From: Paenibacillus sp. FSL K6-0276
GTDB lineage: Bacteria > Bacillota > Bacilli > Paenibacillales > Paenibacillaceae
Reading direction: 5' to 3'
DNA length: 64,000 nucleotides
NCBI RefSeq assembly: GCF_037977235.1
Contig: NZ_CP150276.1
Location: 2,790,001 to 2,854,000 of the forward strand
The position numbers and the translations under genes were made by a program. This document shows positions 9,070 to 18,362 of the stretch, piece by piece. A model generated the notes under the pieces. The model worked only from the letters and a program-made list of their open reading frames with translations. It did no database searches and was not told the DNA's origin. The first letter of the stretch is position 1, and every line of letters begins with the position of its first letter.

Positions 9070-9513
9070 ATGGATCATTTACAACCATTCGTATTGAATC
9101 AGCCGCTGCATACTCAGGCATTTTCACTTTAGTTGATGCTACTGCAAGCTTGGTTGCTGTCTCTGATAAATATTGGCAGTCTAAAGGATTAAATGGCGCA
9201 AGAATTCTTCTTGGTGGAGATATCTAAAGAGGGAGGAACGATTCTACCCTCTACACTGGCTCACAATATTGGTGTCACAAAAGCTAATATTAGTCTGTTG
9301 CTGATACCACTAGAGAAGGATGGTTTGATAACCCGTTCGAATTATACTCAGGATGGTAGAAAAAGCATCATTTCGATCACGGGTGAAGGTCAGCATTTAC
9401 TCCTAGAGCATCTTCACGGAAATCGTCAAGCGATCGCTGAACGTATGCAGGGTCTGGATGAACAAGAGCTTCAACAACTCATCGTTTTATTAGAAAAGCT
9501 TGGCAATGGCTAG
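9070..9513 (+). pseudogene. MarR family regulator, frameshifted twice
   Basis: Reading across three frames gives a MarR protein of about 145 residues. The N-terminal part starts at ATG 9070 (MDHLQPFVLNQPL). The frame changes near 9131 (FSL / VDATASLVAV) and again near 9205 (NGAR / FFLVEIS). The last part, 9193-9513, holds the winged-helix core (ILPSTLAHNIGVTKANISLLL) and the wing (RKSIISITGEG). Two independent frame breaks argue for decay rather than one sequencing error. It precedes a broken NAD(P)-binding reductase; MarR proteins of this type often control such quinone or aldehyde stress enzymes, so both halves of a module were lost together. Confidence 0.75.
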
Positions 9514-9570
9514 CTAACATGTTGCAGTCTCGAATACGAGGAACAGAAAGGCTGGAGTGTTATATCAATT

Positions 9571-10105
9571 ATGGTTACTGGGGCTACAGGTCAATTAGGA
9601 AGTTTGATTATGGAAAATCTTCTACAGTTTGTTCCGGCAGATCAGATTATCGCATGTGTTCGTGATCCAGAGAGAGCAAATGATCTTTTGGAAAAAGGGT
9701 TTTAGATTCGTTTTGGCGTACGCAATGCTTTGTATATGGATTTTGTAGATGCATTAGGTCTGAAAGAGGCTATCCAAAGCGGTGAGCTAATCACCTATCC
9801 AGGGAACTGGTTATTTAATTCTGTCACACGTAAGGATCTCGCCTTAGCTATGGCAGTAGTACCATGATAACCAGATTTATGAACTAACCTCACCACGTCC
9901 TTGGGATTTCAGTGAACTTGTGGAGGTATTATCAGAGCTATCGGGAAAAAGAATTGTTCATCGGCAGGATTCAAGTATTCAGCACTGGCTGTATTCATTT
10001 CTCTCGAAAATAGATACAGCCTCTACTTCAAAAGATCTGGAGGAACTAATGGGGCGCCCTGTTAGTTCTTTGAAGGAAAGTATACTCCCTTTCCTTCAGG
10101 CTTAA
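9571..10105 (+). pseudogene. NAD(P)H-binding (NmrA/QorB-like) reductase, internally deleted
   Basis: The first part (9571-9705) is a Rossmann start, MVTGATGQLGSLIMENLL, ending at an in-frame TAG. The next part (about 9706-9867) continues the family downstream (GVRNALYMDFVDALGL, NSVTRKDLALAMA). After another frame break the C-terminus is read at about 9880-10105 (SPRPWDFSELVEVLSELSGK). About 100 residues of the middle are missing compared with intact SDR-a QorB-like proteins of about 285 residues. Family function is NAD(P)H-dependent quinone reduction or redox sensing. It cannot work as it stands. Confidence 0.75.
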
Positions 10106-10127
10106 ACAATAATCCTGAATAATACAA

Positions 10128-10601
10128 CTATATAGTGGTTCGATCCAAAGTAAGTAAATAATTGTATTTACTAGCATGTTTTAATTCATCCAAAATAATC
10201 CCATATACAGTATCACGATATACTCCAACAGGCAGACCAAACCATATTTTGCGATACTTTTCGACTGCAGCCAGTTCACCTTGGAGTGCTTTTTCTAATC
10301 CTTCTTCATAGGAACTGATCCGTTGATATTGCTCACTACTAATCCCAGTGATATCTTGACCCGTAATTTCTTTGAACATCCCGCGGAACATGAAATTGTG
10401 ACCCCGTTCGTCATCTCGTATAGAAGTGATAATGGAGGCTTGCTCGGAGTTCGGGGCTAGTTTGATAATTTCATCATAGAAAAGCTCATCATTTCGTTCA
10501 CCTTGCACAGCTTCTTTGATTAAATTTAATGCTTGTGGAAGAGAGGTTGCCCATATAGGTTTGAAATCAGATCTATTCTGAGATAAGGGTGTCCAATACA
10601 T
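10128..10601 (-). CDS. ferritin-like domain protein (rubrerythrin/spore-coat-like diiron family)
   Basis: A 157-residue four-helix protein with two repeated acidic pairs typical of ferritin-like diiron proteins: ERNDELFYDEII, RDDERGHN, GELAAVEKYRKI and DELKHASKYN. There are no rubredoxin cysteines. It is a soluble protein, possibly spore-associated or involved in oxidative defence. Start ATG 10601 has AGGAGG on its strand. It is convergent with the broken reductase and divergent from the response regulator. Confidence 0.72.
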   Translation of the reverse strand: MYWTPLSQNRSDFKPIWATSLPQALNLIKEAVQGERNDELFYDEIIKLAPNSEQASIITSIRDDERGHNFMFRGMFKEITGQDITGISSEQYQRISSYEEGLEKALQGELAAVEKYRKIWFGLPVGVYRDTVYGIILDELKHASKYNYLLTLDRTTI

Positions 10602-10745
10602 TTCTTATTAACCTCCTGATTAGTTCATTATAATTAGGAGTAGTATATGTACGATTGCCCAAAATGGTCTCTTTTGGGCCTTTAGTTGTTCTAACCCTTT
10701 AAAGTTGATACTATGGGTTCATCCGTAATTCAGGGAGTGTAAACG

Positions 10746-11423
10746 ATGAAGAAGATATTAGTAGCCGATGACGACGGTAATATTCGTACGTTATTAAGAC
10801 ATGTATTAACAAGGGAAGGTTATCAAGTCATGGAGGCCAGCGATGGTCGGGACGCGAAACTTAAATTGAAAGAGACTATTGCAGATTTAGCTGTAGTGGA
10901 TGTGATGATGCCACATGTAGATGGATTAGAGCTATGCCAGCATATACGAGAAACGTATGATATTCCGATTATTTTATTAACGGCCCGGCAGCAACTTAGT
11001 GATAAAGAGCAAGGTTATTTGCGGGGTACGGATGATTATGTAACGAAACCGTTTGAGCCAGAAGAATTGCTGTTTCGGATAAAAGCTTTATTTCGTCGTT
11101 ATTCTATAGCTTCGGATGATCGGATTCGCTTGAATTCACTCGTCATCGATCGTAAAAATTATGAGATCACTGATGGAGACGAAATTATTTTGCTACCTGT
11201 AAAGGAATTTGAGCTACTGGCACAACTAGCGCAATATCCCGGCCGACTGTACACACGCAGTGAGTTGATTGAACTTGTGTGGGGAATGGATTATGAAGGC
11301 GATGAACGAACGGTGGATGTACATATCAAGCGATTGCGTCAGAGATTTTTGGATTATCAAAATGACTTCACGATTCGGACGGTACGGGGAATCGGTTATA
11401 AATTGGAGATGGTGAACTCGTGA
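10746..11423 (+). CDS. OmpR/PhoB family response regulator
   Basis: A 225-residue two-component regulator. The receiver domain has acidic pocket Asp8-Asp10, phospho-acceptor Asp52 (VVDVMMP) and Lys in TKPFEP. The C-terminal winged helix (about 130-222) carries the usual VWGMDYEGDERTVDVHIKRL. It overlaps the kinase gene by four bases and is the first gene of a four-gene operon with an ABC transporter. This matches the bacitracin/peptide-sensing BceRS-like or general export-controlling arrangement, although the permease here is not the ten-helix BceB type. Target promoters are unknown. Confidence 0.92.
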   Translation: MKKILVADDDGNIRTLLRHVLTREGYQVMEASDGRDAKLKLKETIADLAVVDVMMPHVDGLELCQHIRETYDIPIILLTARQQLSDKEQGYLRGTDDYVTKPFEPEELLFRIKALFRRYSIASDDRIRLNSLVIDRKNYEITDGDEIILLPVKEFELLAQLAQYPGRLYTRSELIELVWGMDYEGDERTVDVHIKRLRQRFLDYQNDFTIRTVRGIGYKLEMVNS

Positions 11424-12796
11424 AGTCCTTGTATGTGAGGATGTGTATTCTTTTTTGTTCAGCGATTGTTGTGAGCAGTCTTCTCGGTTTCTTGGTGTCT
11501 AATATCTATTACCAAGCTCAGATTAAGTCGCAGAATGATGCCAAGCTTACGGGGATGGCTATTGAAATCCAGCAGTTTTCGGAGTCGCACCCGGATGCTA
11601 TGGAAGATTATCTGCGAAGCGTAGCGAAATTGGGTTACAAAATCTATTTAACCGATACAGAAGGTCAATCCCGATTCTACGGCAAGCCATTTCGGAAAGA
11701 GGATTTGGATAAGCGGCAGTTAGAGAAGGTCCTGAATGGACAAGTGTACCATGGGGTTGCGGAGTTTCCTGTTAGTGCATTTATTACAGGATTCTTTGAC
11801 AATCAATTAAGTAATACGATAGGTGTACCTGTTGAAGTCAATAACGAGACTTATGCGTTATTCATGCGTCCGGATGCAGAAGTTCAGTTTGGTGAGCTGC
11901 GCGTGTTTTTTGCTATCATCATCGGGTTTACCGTACTGTTCAGTCTAGGATTTGTAATGATTAGTGTTCTGCATGTGGTTCAGCCAATTATACGATTAAC
12001 TACGGCCACTAAGCGGATTTCAAAGGGCAGATACGACATTAATCTGAATACTTGGCGTCGTGATGAGATTGGTCAGTTAGCCTCACACTTCATGATTATG
12101 AGTCGTGAGCTGGAACGAACAAATCGTGCTCGACAGGAATTTGTTGCTAATGTATCGCATGAAATCGAATCACCATTAACTTCTATTCAAGGATTTGCCC
12201 AAACCCTTAAAGATTCTTCTTTACCAGAGGATGAACGGATACAGTATCTCAATATTATTGACCAAGAAAGCCATCGTCTTTCGATGCTTAGCAAACAGCT
12301 GCTAACGTTATCTTCCCTTGATTATGATCCGAACTCCTTGCAGAAGAAATCCATAGACTTGCGGGCACAGCTTCGGCAGGTTGTGCAAATTATGGAGTGG
12401 AGATTAACGGAGAAGCAATTGGCTGTAAGGCTGAATCTTGCTGATATCAGAGTACATGGCGATTCCAATCTATTGTATCAGGTGTGGATGAACCTCATTA
12501 CCAATGCCATAAAATATACACCCGCTGAGGGGTCCATTATGATTTCCGCTAAGCTGGATGAGCAGAACTGTGTGGTAACCGTTTCGGATACAGGGGAAGG
12601 AATTCCAGCCGAGGAACTACCACTGATATTTGATCGTTTTTATAAAGTAGACCGTGCACGTACACGAGAAACACATAGTAGCGGACTTGGTCTAGCGATT
12701 ACTCAAAAAATTGTAGAGACGCATAACGGAACTATAGAAGTATCCAGCACAGTAGGGAAAGGCACGACCTTTATAGTAACTCTTCCGCTTTTGTAA
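11420..12796 (+). CDS. sensor histidine kinase
   Basis: A 458-residue membrane kinase: TM1 at about 8-30, an extracytoplasmic sensor of about 130 residues, TM2 at about 161-185, HAMP at about 186-238, HisKA with phospho-acceptor His247 in NVSHEIESPL, and an HATPase domain with N box (NLITNAIKYT), G1 (VSDTGEGIP) and G2 (SSGLGLAI). GTG start overlaps the TGA of the regulator gene. It should phosphorylate the upstream response regulator. The sizeable extracellular loop suggests it reads an external signal directly rather than through the transporter. Confidence 0.92.
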   Translation: MKSLYVRMCILFCSAIVVSSLLGFLVSNIYYQAQIKSQNDAKLTGMAIEIQQFSESHPDAMEDYLRSVAKLGYKIYLTDTEGQSRFYGKPFRKEDLDKRQLEKVLNGQVYHGVAEFPVSAFITGFFDNQLSNTIGVPVEVNNETYALFMRPDAEVQFGELRVFFAIIIGFTVLFSLGFVMISVLHVVQPIIRLTTATKRISKGRYDINLNTWRRDEIGQLASHFMIMSRELERTNRARQEFVANVSHEIESPLTSIQGFAQTLKDSSLPEDERIQYLNIIDQESHRLSMLSKQLLTLSSLDYDPNSLQKKSIDLRAQLRQVVQIMEWRLTEKQLAVRLNLADIRVHGDSNLLYQVWMNLITNAIKYTPAEGSIMISAKLDEQNCVVTVSDTGEGIPAEELPLIFDRFYKVDRARTRETHSSGLGLAITQKIVETHNGTIEVSSTVGKGTTFIVTLPLL

Positions 12797-12865
12797 CTGG
12801 TTATTCATACTCCGTTCATTTTCATCTTCTAAACTGTGACTATACAGATTAGAAGGAGTGGTAAT

Positions 12866-13984
12866 ATGTTTTTAGCCTTGAGGGAAATGCGACATTCTAA
12901 AGCCAGATACCTGTTAATTATGGTTATCATGTTATTGGTTTCCTTTCTTGTACTTTTCGTAACGGGTCTGGCTAGAGGATTAGCGTATGCTAATATCTCA
13001 GCAATAGAGAATATGCCGGCAAACTATTACGTGGTGCAGAAGGATGCGGATCAGACGTTTAGACGCTCTCAGTTAACGGATTCGGAGCTCAAGAGTGTTC
13101 GAGCAGTAGTAGGAGACAATAATGCTTCCTCACTCGCTCTACAAATGAGCACAGTGACTGCGAACGATTCGGATACTAAGGCAGACATTACTTTTTTTGC
13201 AGTAGATATGAATGGTTTGCTGGCTCCAAAAGTGATTGAAGGTAACAAGATTACGAATGACACGCAGGGAAGTGTCGTCGTTGATCGTGACTTGGAGCAG
13301 TCGGGCATTAAGATTGGCAGTACGATCCGAGATCAGGCAACTGGGAAGGAATTTAAAGTTACAGGATATGTTGAGAATAGCTCATACAGCCATACCCCAG
13401 TAGTCTATATCAACAATAAAGATTGGCAGGAAATGAGACAAGGCGTTAATCAAGGTAATGAGGCTACATCAACGGTACCTTTTAATGTAATTGCGCTTAA
13501 TGCAAATGCTGGGCAAGTGGATAAGATCTCAGCTAATACAAAAGATGTAGAGGTTATTACGCAAAAAGTAGCAATCTCCAATATTCCGGGTTATTCGTCA
13601 GAGCAAGGTTCACTGCTTATGATGATTGTCTTCCTGTTTGTAATCGCTGGGTTTGTTCTGGCTGTATTCTTCTACGTCATTACGATTCAGAAAACAAGCC
13701 AGTTTGGCATTCTGAAGGCTATGGGTACAAAAATGTCTTACTTAGCTTGGAGCGTAGTTGGACAGGTTATGATTTTGGCCATTGCAAGTCTTAGCATTAG
13801 CTTGCTACTAACCTTTGGAATGAATCAGGTTCTGCCAGACACCATGCCATTCCAACTGGAACCTTCAACGATTCTATTAACCAGCTGTTTGTTCGTTGGG
13901 ATGTCTCTTTTAGGATCACTCATTTCTGTCGCTAAAGTGGCTAAAGTAGATGCATTAGAAGCAATTGGGAGGGCTGGAGCATGA
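12866..13984 (+). CDS. FtsX-like ABC transporter permease
   Basis: A 372-residue permease with an N-terminal helix (about 18-40), an extracytoplasmic domain (about 45-240) and three C-terminal helices. FGILKAMGTK is the FtsX coupling segment. ATG 12866 is preferred because AGAAGGAGTGG lies just before it; an upstream in-frame start lacks such a site. The next gene, its ATPase, starts within its stop codon (ATGA). It resembles the LolE/HrtB-type exporters that pair with DevA-like ATPases. Control by the upstream two-component system is inferred from the operon. Confidence 0.88.
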   Translation: MFLALREMRHSKARYLLIMVIMLLVSFLVLFVTGLARGLAYANISAIENMPANYYVVQKDADQTFRRSQLTDSELKSVRAVVGDNNASSLALQMSTVTANDSDTKADITFFAVDMNGLLAPKVIEGNKITNDTQGSVVVDRDLEQSGIKIGSTIRDQATGKEFKVTGYVENSSYSHTPVVYINNKDWQEMRQGVNQGNEATSTVPFNVIALNANAGQVDKISANTKDVEVITQKVAISNIPGYSSEQGSLLMMIVFLFVIAGFVLAVFFYVITIQKTSQFGILKAMGTKMSYLAWSVVGQVMILAIASLSISLLLTFGMNQVLPDTMPFQLEPSTILLTSCLFVGMSLLGSLISVAKVAKVDALEAIGRAGA

Positions 13985-14658
13985 GTGCGAAATTATTGAT
14001 GAAGCAAGTGACCAAGACCTACGGAGACGGCGATACAACGGTATCTGTTCTGAACAATTTGAATCTTATAGTCAATGAAGGGGAATTCGTTGCTGTCCTT
14101 GGACCTTCGGGAACAGGGAAGAGTACATTCCTCTCAGCAGCTGGTGCGCTTCTTACGCCAACCAGTGGTGAGATTTTCATAGACGGAGAATCTCTTACAG
14201 ATAAAAGTAAAAGTGAGCTGACCGAGCTACGATTAGAGAAGATAGGCTTTATGTTCCAAAGCGCACAGTTATTGCCTTACTTGAAGGTAGAGGAGCAGCT
14301 TCTCTTTGTAGCTAAACAGGGGAAGATGAGTTCTAAAGAAGCGAAGGAACGGGCAGCTGATTTGATGAAGCGGCTTGATATCTGGAAACGTCGAAACCAT
14401 TATCCTGAACAGCTATCTGGCGGAGAGAAGCAACGTGTAGCTATCGCAAGAGCTTGGATGAATAAACCCGCAATCTTGTTTGCAGATGAACCAACAGCAA
14501 GTTTAGATTTCAAACGAGGTAGAGAAGTCGTGCGAATGATTGCTGACGAAGTAAAGAATGAAGGTAAGGCTGCGGTAATGGTTACTCATGATGAACGGAT
14601 GCTCGAATGGTGTGACCGCGTTCTGCATCTGGAAGATGGACATTTGGTTGAACACTAA
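13981..14658 (+). CDS. ABC transporter ATP-binding protein (LolD/HrtA-like)
   Basis: A 225-residue ATPase with Walker A GPSGTGKST, Q-loop MFQSAQLLPYL, signature LSGGEKQRVAIARA, Walker B ILFADEPTAS and H-loop VTHDER. It overlaps the permease gene by four bases and is the partner of that permease. Last gene of the two-component/ABC operon. Its transcription originally ended in the hairpin at 14684-14712 plus T run, which is now split by an insertion sequence. Confidence 0.92.
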   Translation: MSAKLLMKQVTKTYGDGDTTVSVLNNLNLIVNEGEFVAVLGPSGTGKSTFLSAAGALLTPTSGEIFIDGESLTDKSKSELTELRLEKIGFMFQSAQLLPYLKVEEQLLFVAKQGKMSSKEAKERAADLMKRLDIWKRRNHYPEQLSGGEKQRVAIARAWMNKPAILFADEPTASLDFKRGREVVRMIADEVKNEGKAAVMVTHDERMLEWCDRVLHLEDGHLVEH

Positions 14659-14683
14659 TTAAGCAAAATATAGTAAGAAAAAA

Positions 14684-14712
14684 ACTACTTGTCTCTACTA
14701 GAGACAAGTAGT
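14684..14712. repeat. left copy of 29-bp target duplication (terminator hairpin)
   Basis: A perfect inverted repeat (13-bp arms 14684-14696 / 14700-14712, loop ACT), identical base for base to 16271-16299. It follows an A run (14678-14684). The pre-insertion site would have been A-run, hairpin, T-run: a bidirectional terminator between the ABC operon and the convergent lysR. This copy has lost its + strand T run to the IS and keeps the A run, so as RNA it would now terminate only transcripts on the minus strand. Confidence 0.85.
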
Positions 14713-16270
14713 CAGGCTGTCGAGAAAGTCTCGACAGCCTTCTTTATGTCTTAATAATTTCACACGACACCGCGTTAATGTTGTATAATATAGGTAACTA
14801 TTTATAGAACGGATGGTGATTTGTATGTTGCGTTCCAACCGAGAAAAACAACAAGCGTACGAGTTTGTCTCTATCGAAGATTTAGTTCCTCAAGATCATT
14901 TGCTACGAAAAGTAGATAAGTATATTGATTTTTCCTTTATCGATGAAAAAGTTAGGCCGTTGTACTGCGCAGATAACGGACGTCCTGCTGTTGATCCAGT
15001 TATCTTATTTAAGATGATTTTTCTTGGATACTTTTACGGCATTCGTTCCGAACGTCAATTGGAGCGAGAGATCCAAACCAATTTGGCGTACCGCTGGTTT
15101 TTAGGACTGGGATTAACCGACAAGGTTCCAGACCATACGACTATTAGTTGGAACCGGCGAACCCGATTTAAAGATACGAACATTTTTCAGGACATTTTCG
15201 ATGAGATTGTTCTTCAGGCTATTTCGCACCGGATGGTCGGTGGACGGGTTCTCGTGACCGACTCAACCCATGTAAAAGCAAATGCGAATAAACACCAGTA
15301 CACCAAACAACAAGTACTGCAGAACACCAAAGATTACGTGAATGAACTCAACGCTGCTGTGGCCGAAGACCGGAAAGAGCATGGAAAAAAGCCCTGAAAC
15401 CAAGAGAGGAAGTGAACGAGGAGAAAGAGATTAAAGTGAGCAAGACCGACCCAGATAGTGGATATATGATCCGGGATGGCAAACCGGAGGGCTTCTTTTA
15501 TCTAGATCACCGTACCGTAGATACCAAATACAATCTCATTACCGATGTACATGTAACGCCCGGCAATGTTCATGATTCCGTGCCATATTTGTCGCGTTTA
15601 GACCGTCAGCAAGAACGTTTTGGATTTAAGATTGAAGCCGTTGCGCTCGATTCAGGTTACTTAACCACACCGATTTGTCGAGGATTACAAAGCCGAAAGA
15701 TTTTTGCGGTGATTGCACACCGGAGATTTCATCCCAAGCAAGGATTGTTTCCGAAATGGAAGTTCACCTTTGATGCCGAGCGAAATTTGTATGTTTGTCC
15801 AGCCAGTCATGAACTGAATTACCGGACCACAGACCGAAAGGGTTACCGGCAGTATGCTTCTGATCCGGACCATTGTAAGAGTTGCCCATTGCTGGACCAA
15901 TGCACTCAGTCCCGAAATCACCGAAAGGTGGTGACCCGGCACGTCTGGGAGGACAGCAAGGAATGGGTGCGGAATAACCGACTCAGTAAGTCGGGCAAGC
16001 AACTGTACCGCAAACGAAAAGAGACGATTGAGCGAAGCTTCGCGGATGCTAAAGAGCTCCATGGGTTTCGCTATTGCCGGTTGCGCGGACTTCCGAATGT
16101 CAGAGAACAGGCACTGATGACGGCAGCCGTGCAGAACATGAAGAAGATGGCGATCCACCTGGATCGCCTGGAACAGAGGGGGTAACCCCCTCCCTTTTCC
16201 GATTCTACTTATGCCAGAACCTAAAAAGAAACCCGCGGTCGTAAAATGACCTGGGTTTCTCGACACTCTG
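14713..16270 (+). mobile_element. IS1182-family insertion sequence (1558 bp)
   Basis: Ends are defined by flanking 29-bp direct repeats and terminal inverted repeats: CAGGCTGTCGAGAAA at the left and, reverse-complemented, CAGAGTGTCGAGAAA at the right (13 of 15 identical). It contains one DDE transposase read in two frames. Just inside the left end is a strong hairpin (14715-14725 / 14729-14739) followed by TTCTTT that should block read-through transcription from outside. The IS1182 family is known to include members that produce long target duplications. Confidence 0.9.
14825..16185 (+). CDS. IS1182 family transposase, needs a -1 frameshift at 15385-15391
   Basis: Frame 1 runs from ATG 14825 to the TGA at 15395-15397 and holds the N-terminal DUF772-type region and the first catalytic Asp (VLVTDSTHVKANANK). 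Frame 2 carries the rest to 16185: second Asp in AVALDSGY, a Cys-rich knot (CPASHE...CKSCPLLDQC) and the Glu in IERSFADAKELHG. The break lies exactly at A_AAA_AAG (15385-15391), a classic slippery heptamer in the right phase. Slipping back one base joins the two parts as KKALKPREE, giving 453 residues, the usual family length. It may use programmed frameshifting, or have lost one A. IS1182 transposases are normally a single ORF, so decay is equally possible. Confidence 0.82.
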
Positions 16271-16299
16271 ACTACTTGTCTCTACTAGAGACAAGTAGT
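16271..16299. repeat. right copy of 29-bp target duplication (terminator hairpin with T run)
   Basis: Identical to 14684-14712 and followed by TTTTT on the + strand. It still works as a + strand terminator shape, now serving the IS. It also encodes the last residues and the TAG stop of the lysR gene on the other strand (SSRDK plus stop), so the gene end was preserved when the IS inserted. Confidence 0.85.
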
Positions 16300-17162
16300 T
16301 TTTGTATAAAGACATTGGTAGCCATGGAGGAGGAGCTTTCTTTATGGCGGATGATGGAGAATTGTCTTACTAGATGATGATGTCTGATGGGTAGCTCATA
16401 GATTTCGCCACTTGCTAATTCTTTGCGCACAATCCATCTGGAGAGCATAGCGATTCCCAAACCGGAGGCGACTGCTTCCTTAACTCCCTGACTACTGTTG
16501 AAGACATAGGATCTTTTGACAGAAATCTCTTCTTCTTGAATGAAATGATCACTAAAAGCACGTGTTCCAGAGCCAAGCTCTCGCAGAACCCAAACCTGAT
16601 TTTGTAGCATACTTTGCTCCACAGAGACCATTTTTGACAAAGGGTGGTTGGCAGAAGAGACGATAATCATCTCGTCCTTCATGTAAGGCGTGACGATCAG
16701 ATCATTCTCATGTGCTTTTCCTTCGATAAAGCCAATATCCAATTCATTGGATCTAACGCCTCCAATAATTTCCTCAGTATTACCGATAGTCACCTGAAGT
16801 TTAACTTGTGGGTATTGATTTGCAAATTCCGCAAGTTTTGAGGGTAATATATACTCTCCTATAGTGAAGCTAGCGCCAATATGTATACTGCCTGTGACCT
16901 CATCCTGAAGCATCTGTATTTCCTGATTAGCTGCTTCGAAATGAGCTAATATTAGTTTGGCGTGTTTATAAAGAATCGTGCCCGCTTCTGTTAATTTTAC
17001 TTGCTTAGGCGATCGATGCAGAAGCTTTGCGCCTATTTCATTCTCAAGATTCCGGATATGTAGACTGACACCGGGTTGAGATAGATTTAGTAATTCTCCT
17101 GCTTTAGAGAAATGGCTTTGCTCAGCTACAGTAACGAATACCCGTAATGTATCCACAATCAT
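16272..17162 (-). CDS. LysR family transcriptional regulator (CysL/YwfK-like)
   Basis: A 296-residue LTTR with N-terminal winged HTH (HFSKAGELLNLSQPGVSLHIRNLE) and a periplasmic-binding-like effector domain (about 90-290; GSIHIGASFTIGEYILP is typical of the CysL/CbbR subgroup). The effector could be a sulphur or carbon metabolite, but its target is not adjacent. Its 3' end lies inside the terminator hairpin that became the IS target duplication. ATG 17162 is used; the upstream 208 bases before the araC-type gene hold nothing else obvious. Confidence 0.85.
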   Translation of the reverse strand: MIVDTLRVFVTVAEQSHFSKAGELLNLSQPGVSLHIRNLENEIGAKLLHRSPKQVKLTEAGTILYKHAKLILAHFEAANQEIQMLQDEVTGSIHIGASFTIGEYILPSKLAEFANQYPQVKLQVTIGNTEEIIGGVRSNELDIGFIEGKAHENDLIVTPYMKDEMIIVSSANHPLSKMVSVEQSMLQNQVWVLRELGSGTRAFSDHFIQEEEISVKRSYVFNSSQGVKEAVASGLGIAMLSRWIVRKELASGEIYELPIRHHHLVRQFSIIRHKESSSSMATNVFIQKLLVSSRDK

Positions 17163-17370
17163 AGTAATCCCTCTCTAAAATTCCCGAATGTAATTAAAGT
17201 TCCTTATCAAGCACGAACTGCGTGTCACTTAATGATGCTGTTCTAATAAGTATGATCATCCACCGCCTTAAAAAAATGTAATTCTACGTTGTTTCCATTA
17301 TAGTTCATCCCAATCCGAGGGACATCTCTATTAATTAGGTTAGAGTTTACTTGGCAACATTAGGATTGGG

Positions 17371-18207
17371 TTACATCGTACTATTCCGATAGGCCGATGG
17401 AGAAAGGCCCATTGTCTTTTTAAAATATTTAGAGAAATGGACCAATTCCATGCCTACTTGCTCCGCAATATCCGAAATACTGAAATCCGTGTAAGAAAGC
17501 TGTCTCTTAGCATGCTCCATACGTTTGCGTTGCACATATTGCATAGGAGTCACACCCATGAATCTCTTGAAATAAGGAATGAAATAGTTCGGGTGCAGGT
17601 GGACAAGCTCTGCTAATTCATCAATCTCCAAGGGCTTGTTTAGCCATTTATCGATGTAATGGAGCACATGGGCTAGCTTACCTTGGTCACCGGTGTGGAT
17701 GAATGCAGTCATAAAGTCAGTATGACTATTGTCGCTCGATTCAAGACAAGTGGCAATAAGATTAAGTAAACAAGCCTGAGTACGCAGGATAGATAAGACA
17801 TCGTCATTCTGAAATTGTTCGATCATCTCCACGAAGATAGCCCTTATAGAATCTGGGTTAGGCGAATCGCAGATATATAGTTTTTTTTCCGCATGGAATA
17901 AGGGCCACTCTCCTATGTCAGCATCAAAGTGGCAGTAATAGCGGATATATGGATCATCGACTGAAGTTTCAGTTGTTTGTGTGCTCCCTGCAGGCATGAT
18001 CATTAATTGTCCAGGTTTCGGATAATATGTAATACCGTTTATAATTACTTTCCCCTCACCCCCGTCTATGAAATACAGCCGATTAAAAGCGGGAGTTTCC
18101 AGCGTGCGGTTCCATCCGGGATTTCTGTTACTAAGTTGGGCATGGGTCACAGTAACCTTAAGATTCTGCAGGAGACGACCTGTTAAGTTACCTGGATTGT
18201 TCATCAT
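17371..18207 (-). CDS. AraC family transcriptional regulator
   Basis: A 278-residue protein: cupin-like sensor domain (about 1-160; INGITYYPKPGQLMIMPAG) and a two-HTH AraC DNA-binding domain (about 170-276; DELAELVHLHPNYFIPYFKRFMGVTPMQYVQRKRM and SDIAEQVGMELVHFSKYFKKTMGLSPSAYR). It is divergent from the Gfo/Idh/MocA operon across a 155-base gap and is its most likely sugar-responsive activator. Confidence 0.9.
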   Translation of the reverse strand: MMNNPGNLTGRLLQNLKVTVTHAQLSNRNPGWNRTLETPAFNRLYFIDGGEGKVIINGITYYPKPGQLMIMPAGSTQTTETSVDDPYIRYYCHFDADIGEWPLFHAEKKLYICDSPNPDSIRAIFVEMIEQFQNDDVLSILRTQACLLNLIATCLESSDNSHTDFMTAFIHTGDQGKLAHVLHYIDKWLNKPLEIDELAELVHLHPNYFIPYFKRFMGVTPMQYVQRKRMEHAKRQLSYTDFSISDIAEQVGMELVHFSKYFKKTMGLSPSAYRNSTM

Positions 18208-18362
18208 CTAACTCCTTTACAACTTAAATATCCTCATTATAACGGATCTATTTATCTAAAACATCTTATTTAAATACAAATAAACCTTAATTTCAATCAT
18301 GTTCATGTTTATAAATTAAGTATATCCTCTAAACATAACCTCAAATAGGGAAGTGAACAGAG

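Noticed and set aside
15685..16266. A 193-codon ORF on the minus strand inside the first IS
   Set aside because: Antisense shadow of the transposase C-terminal half; no family resemblance and no start signal.
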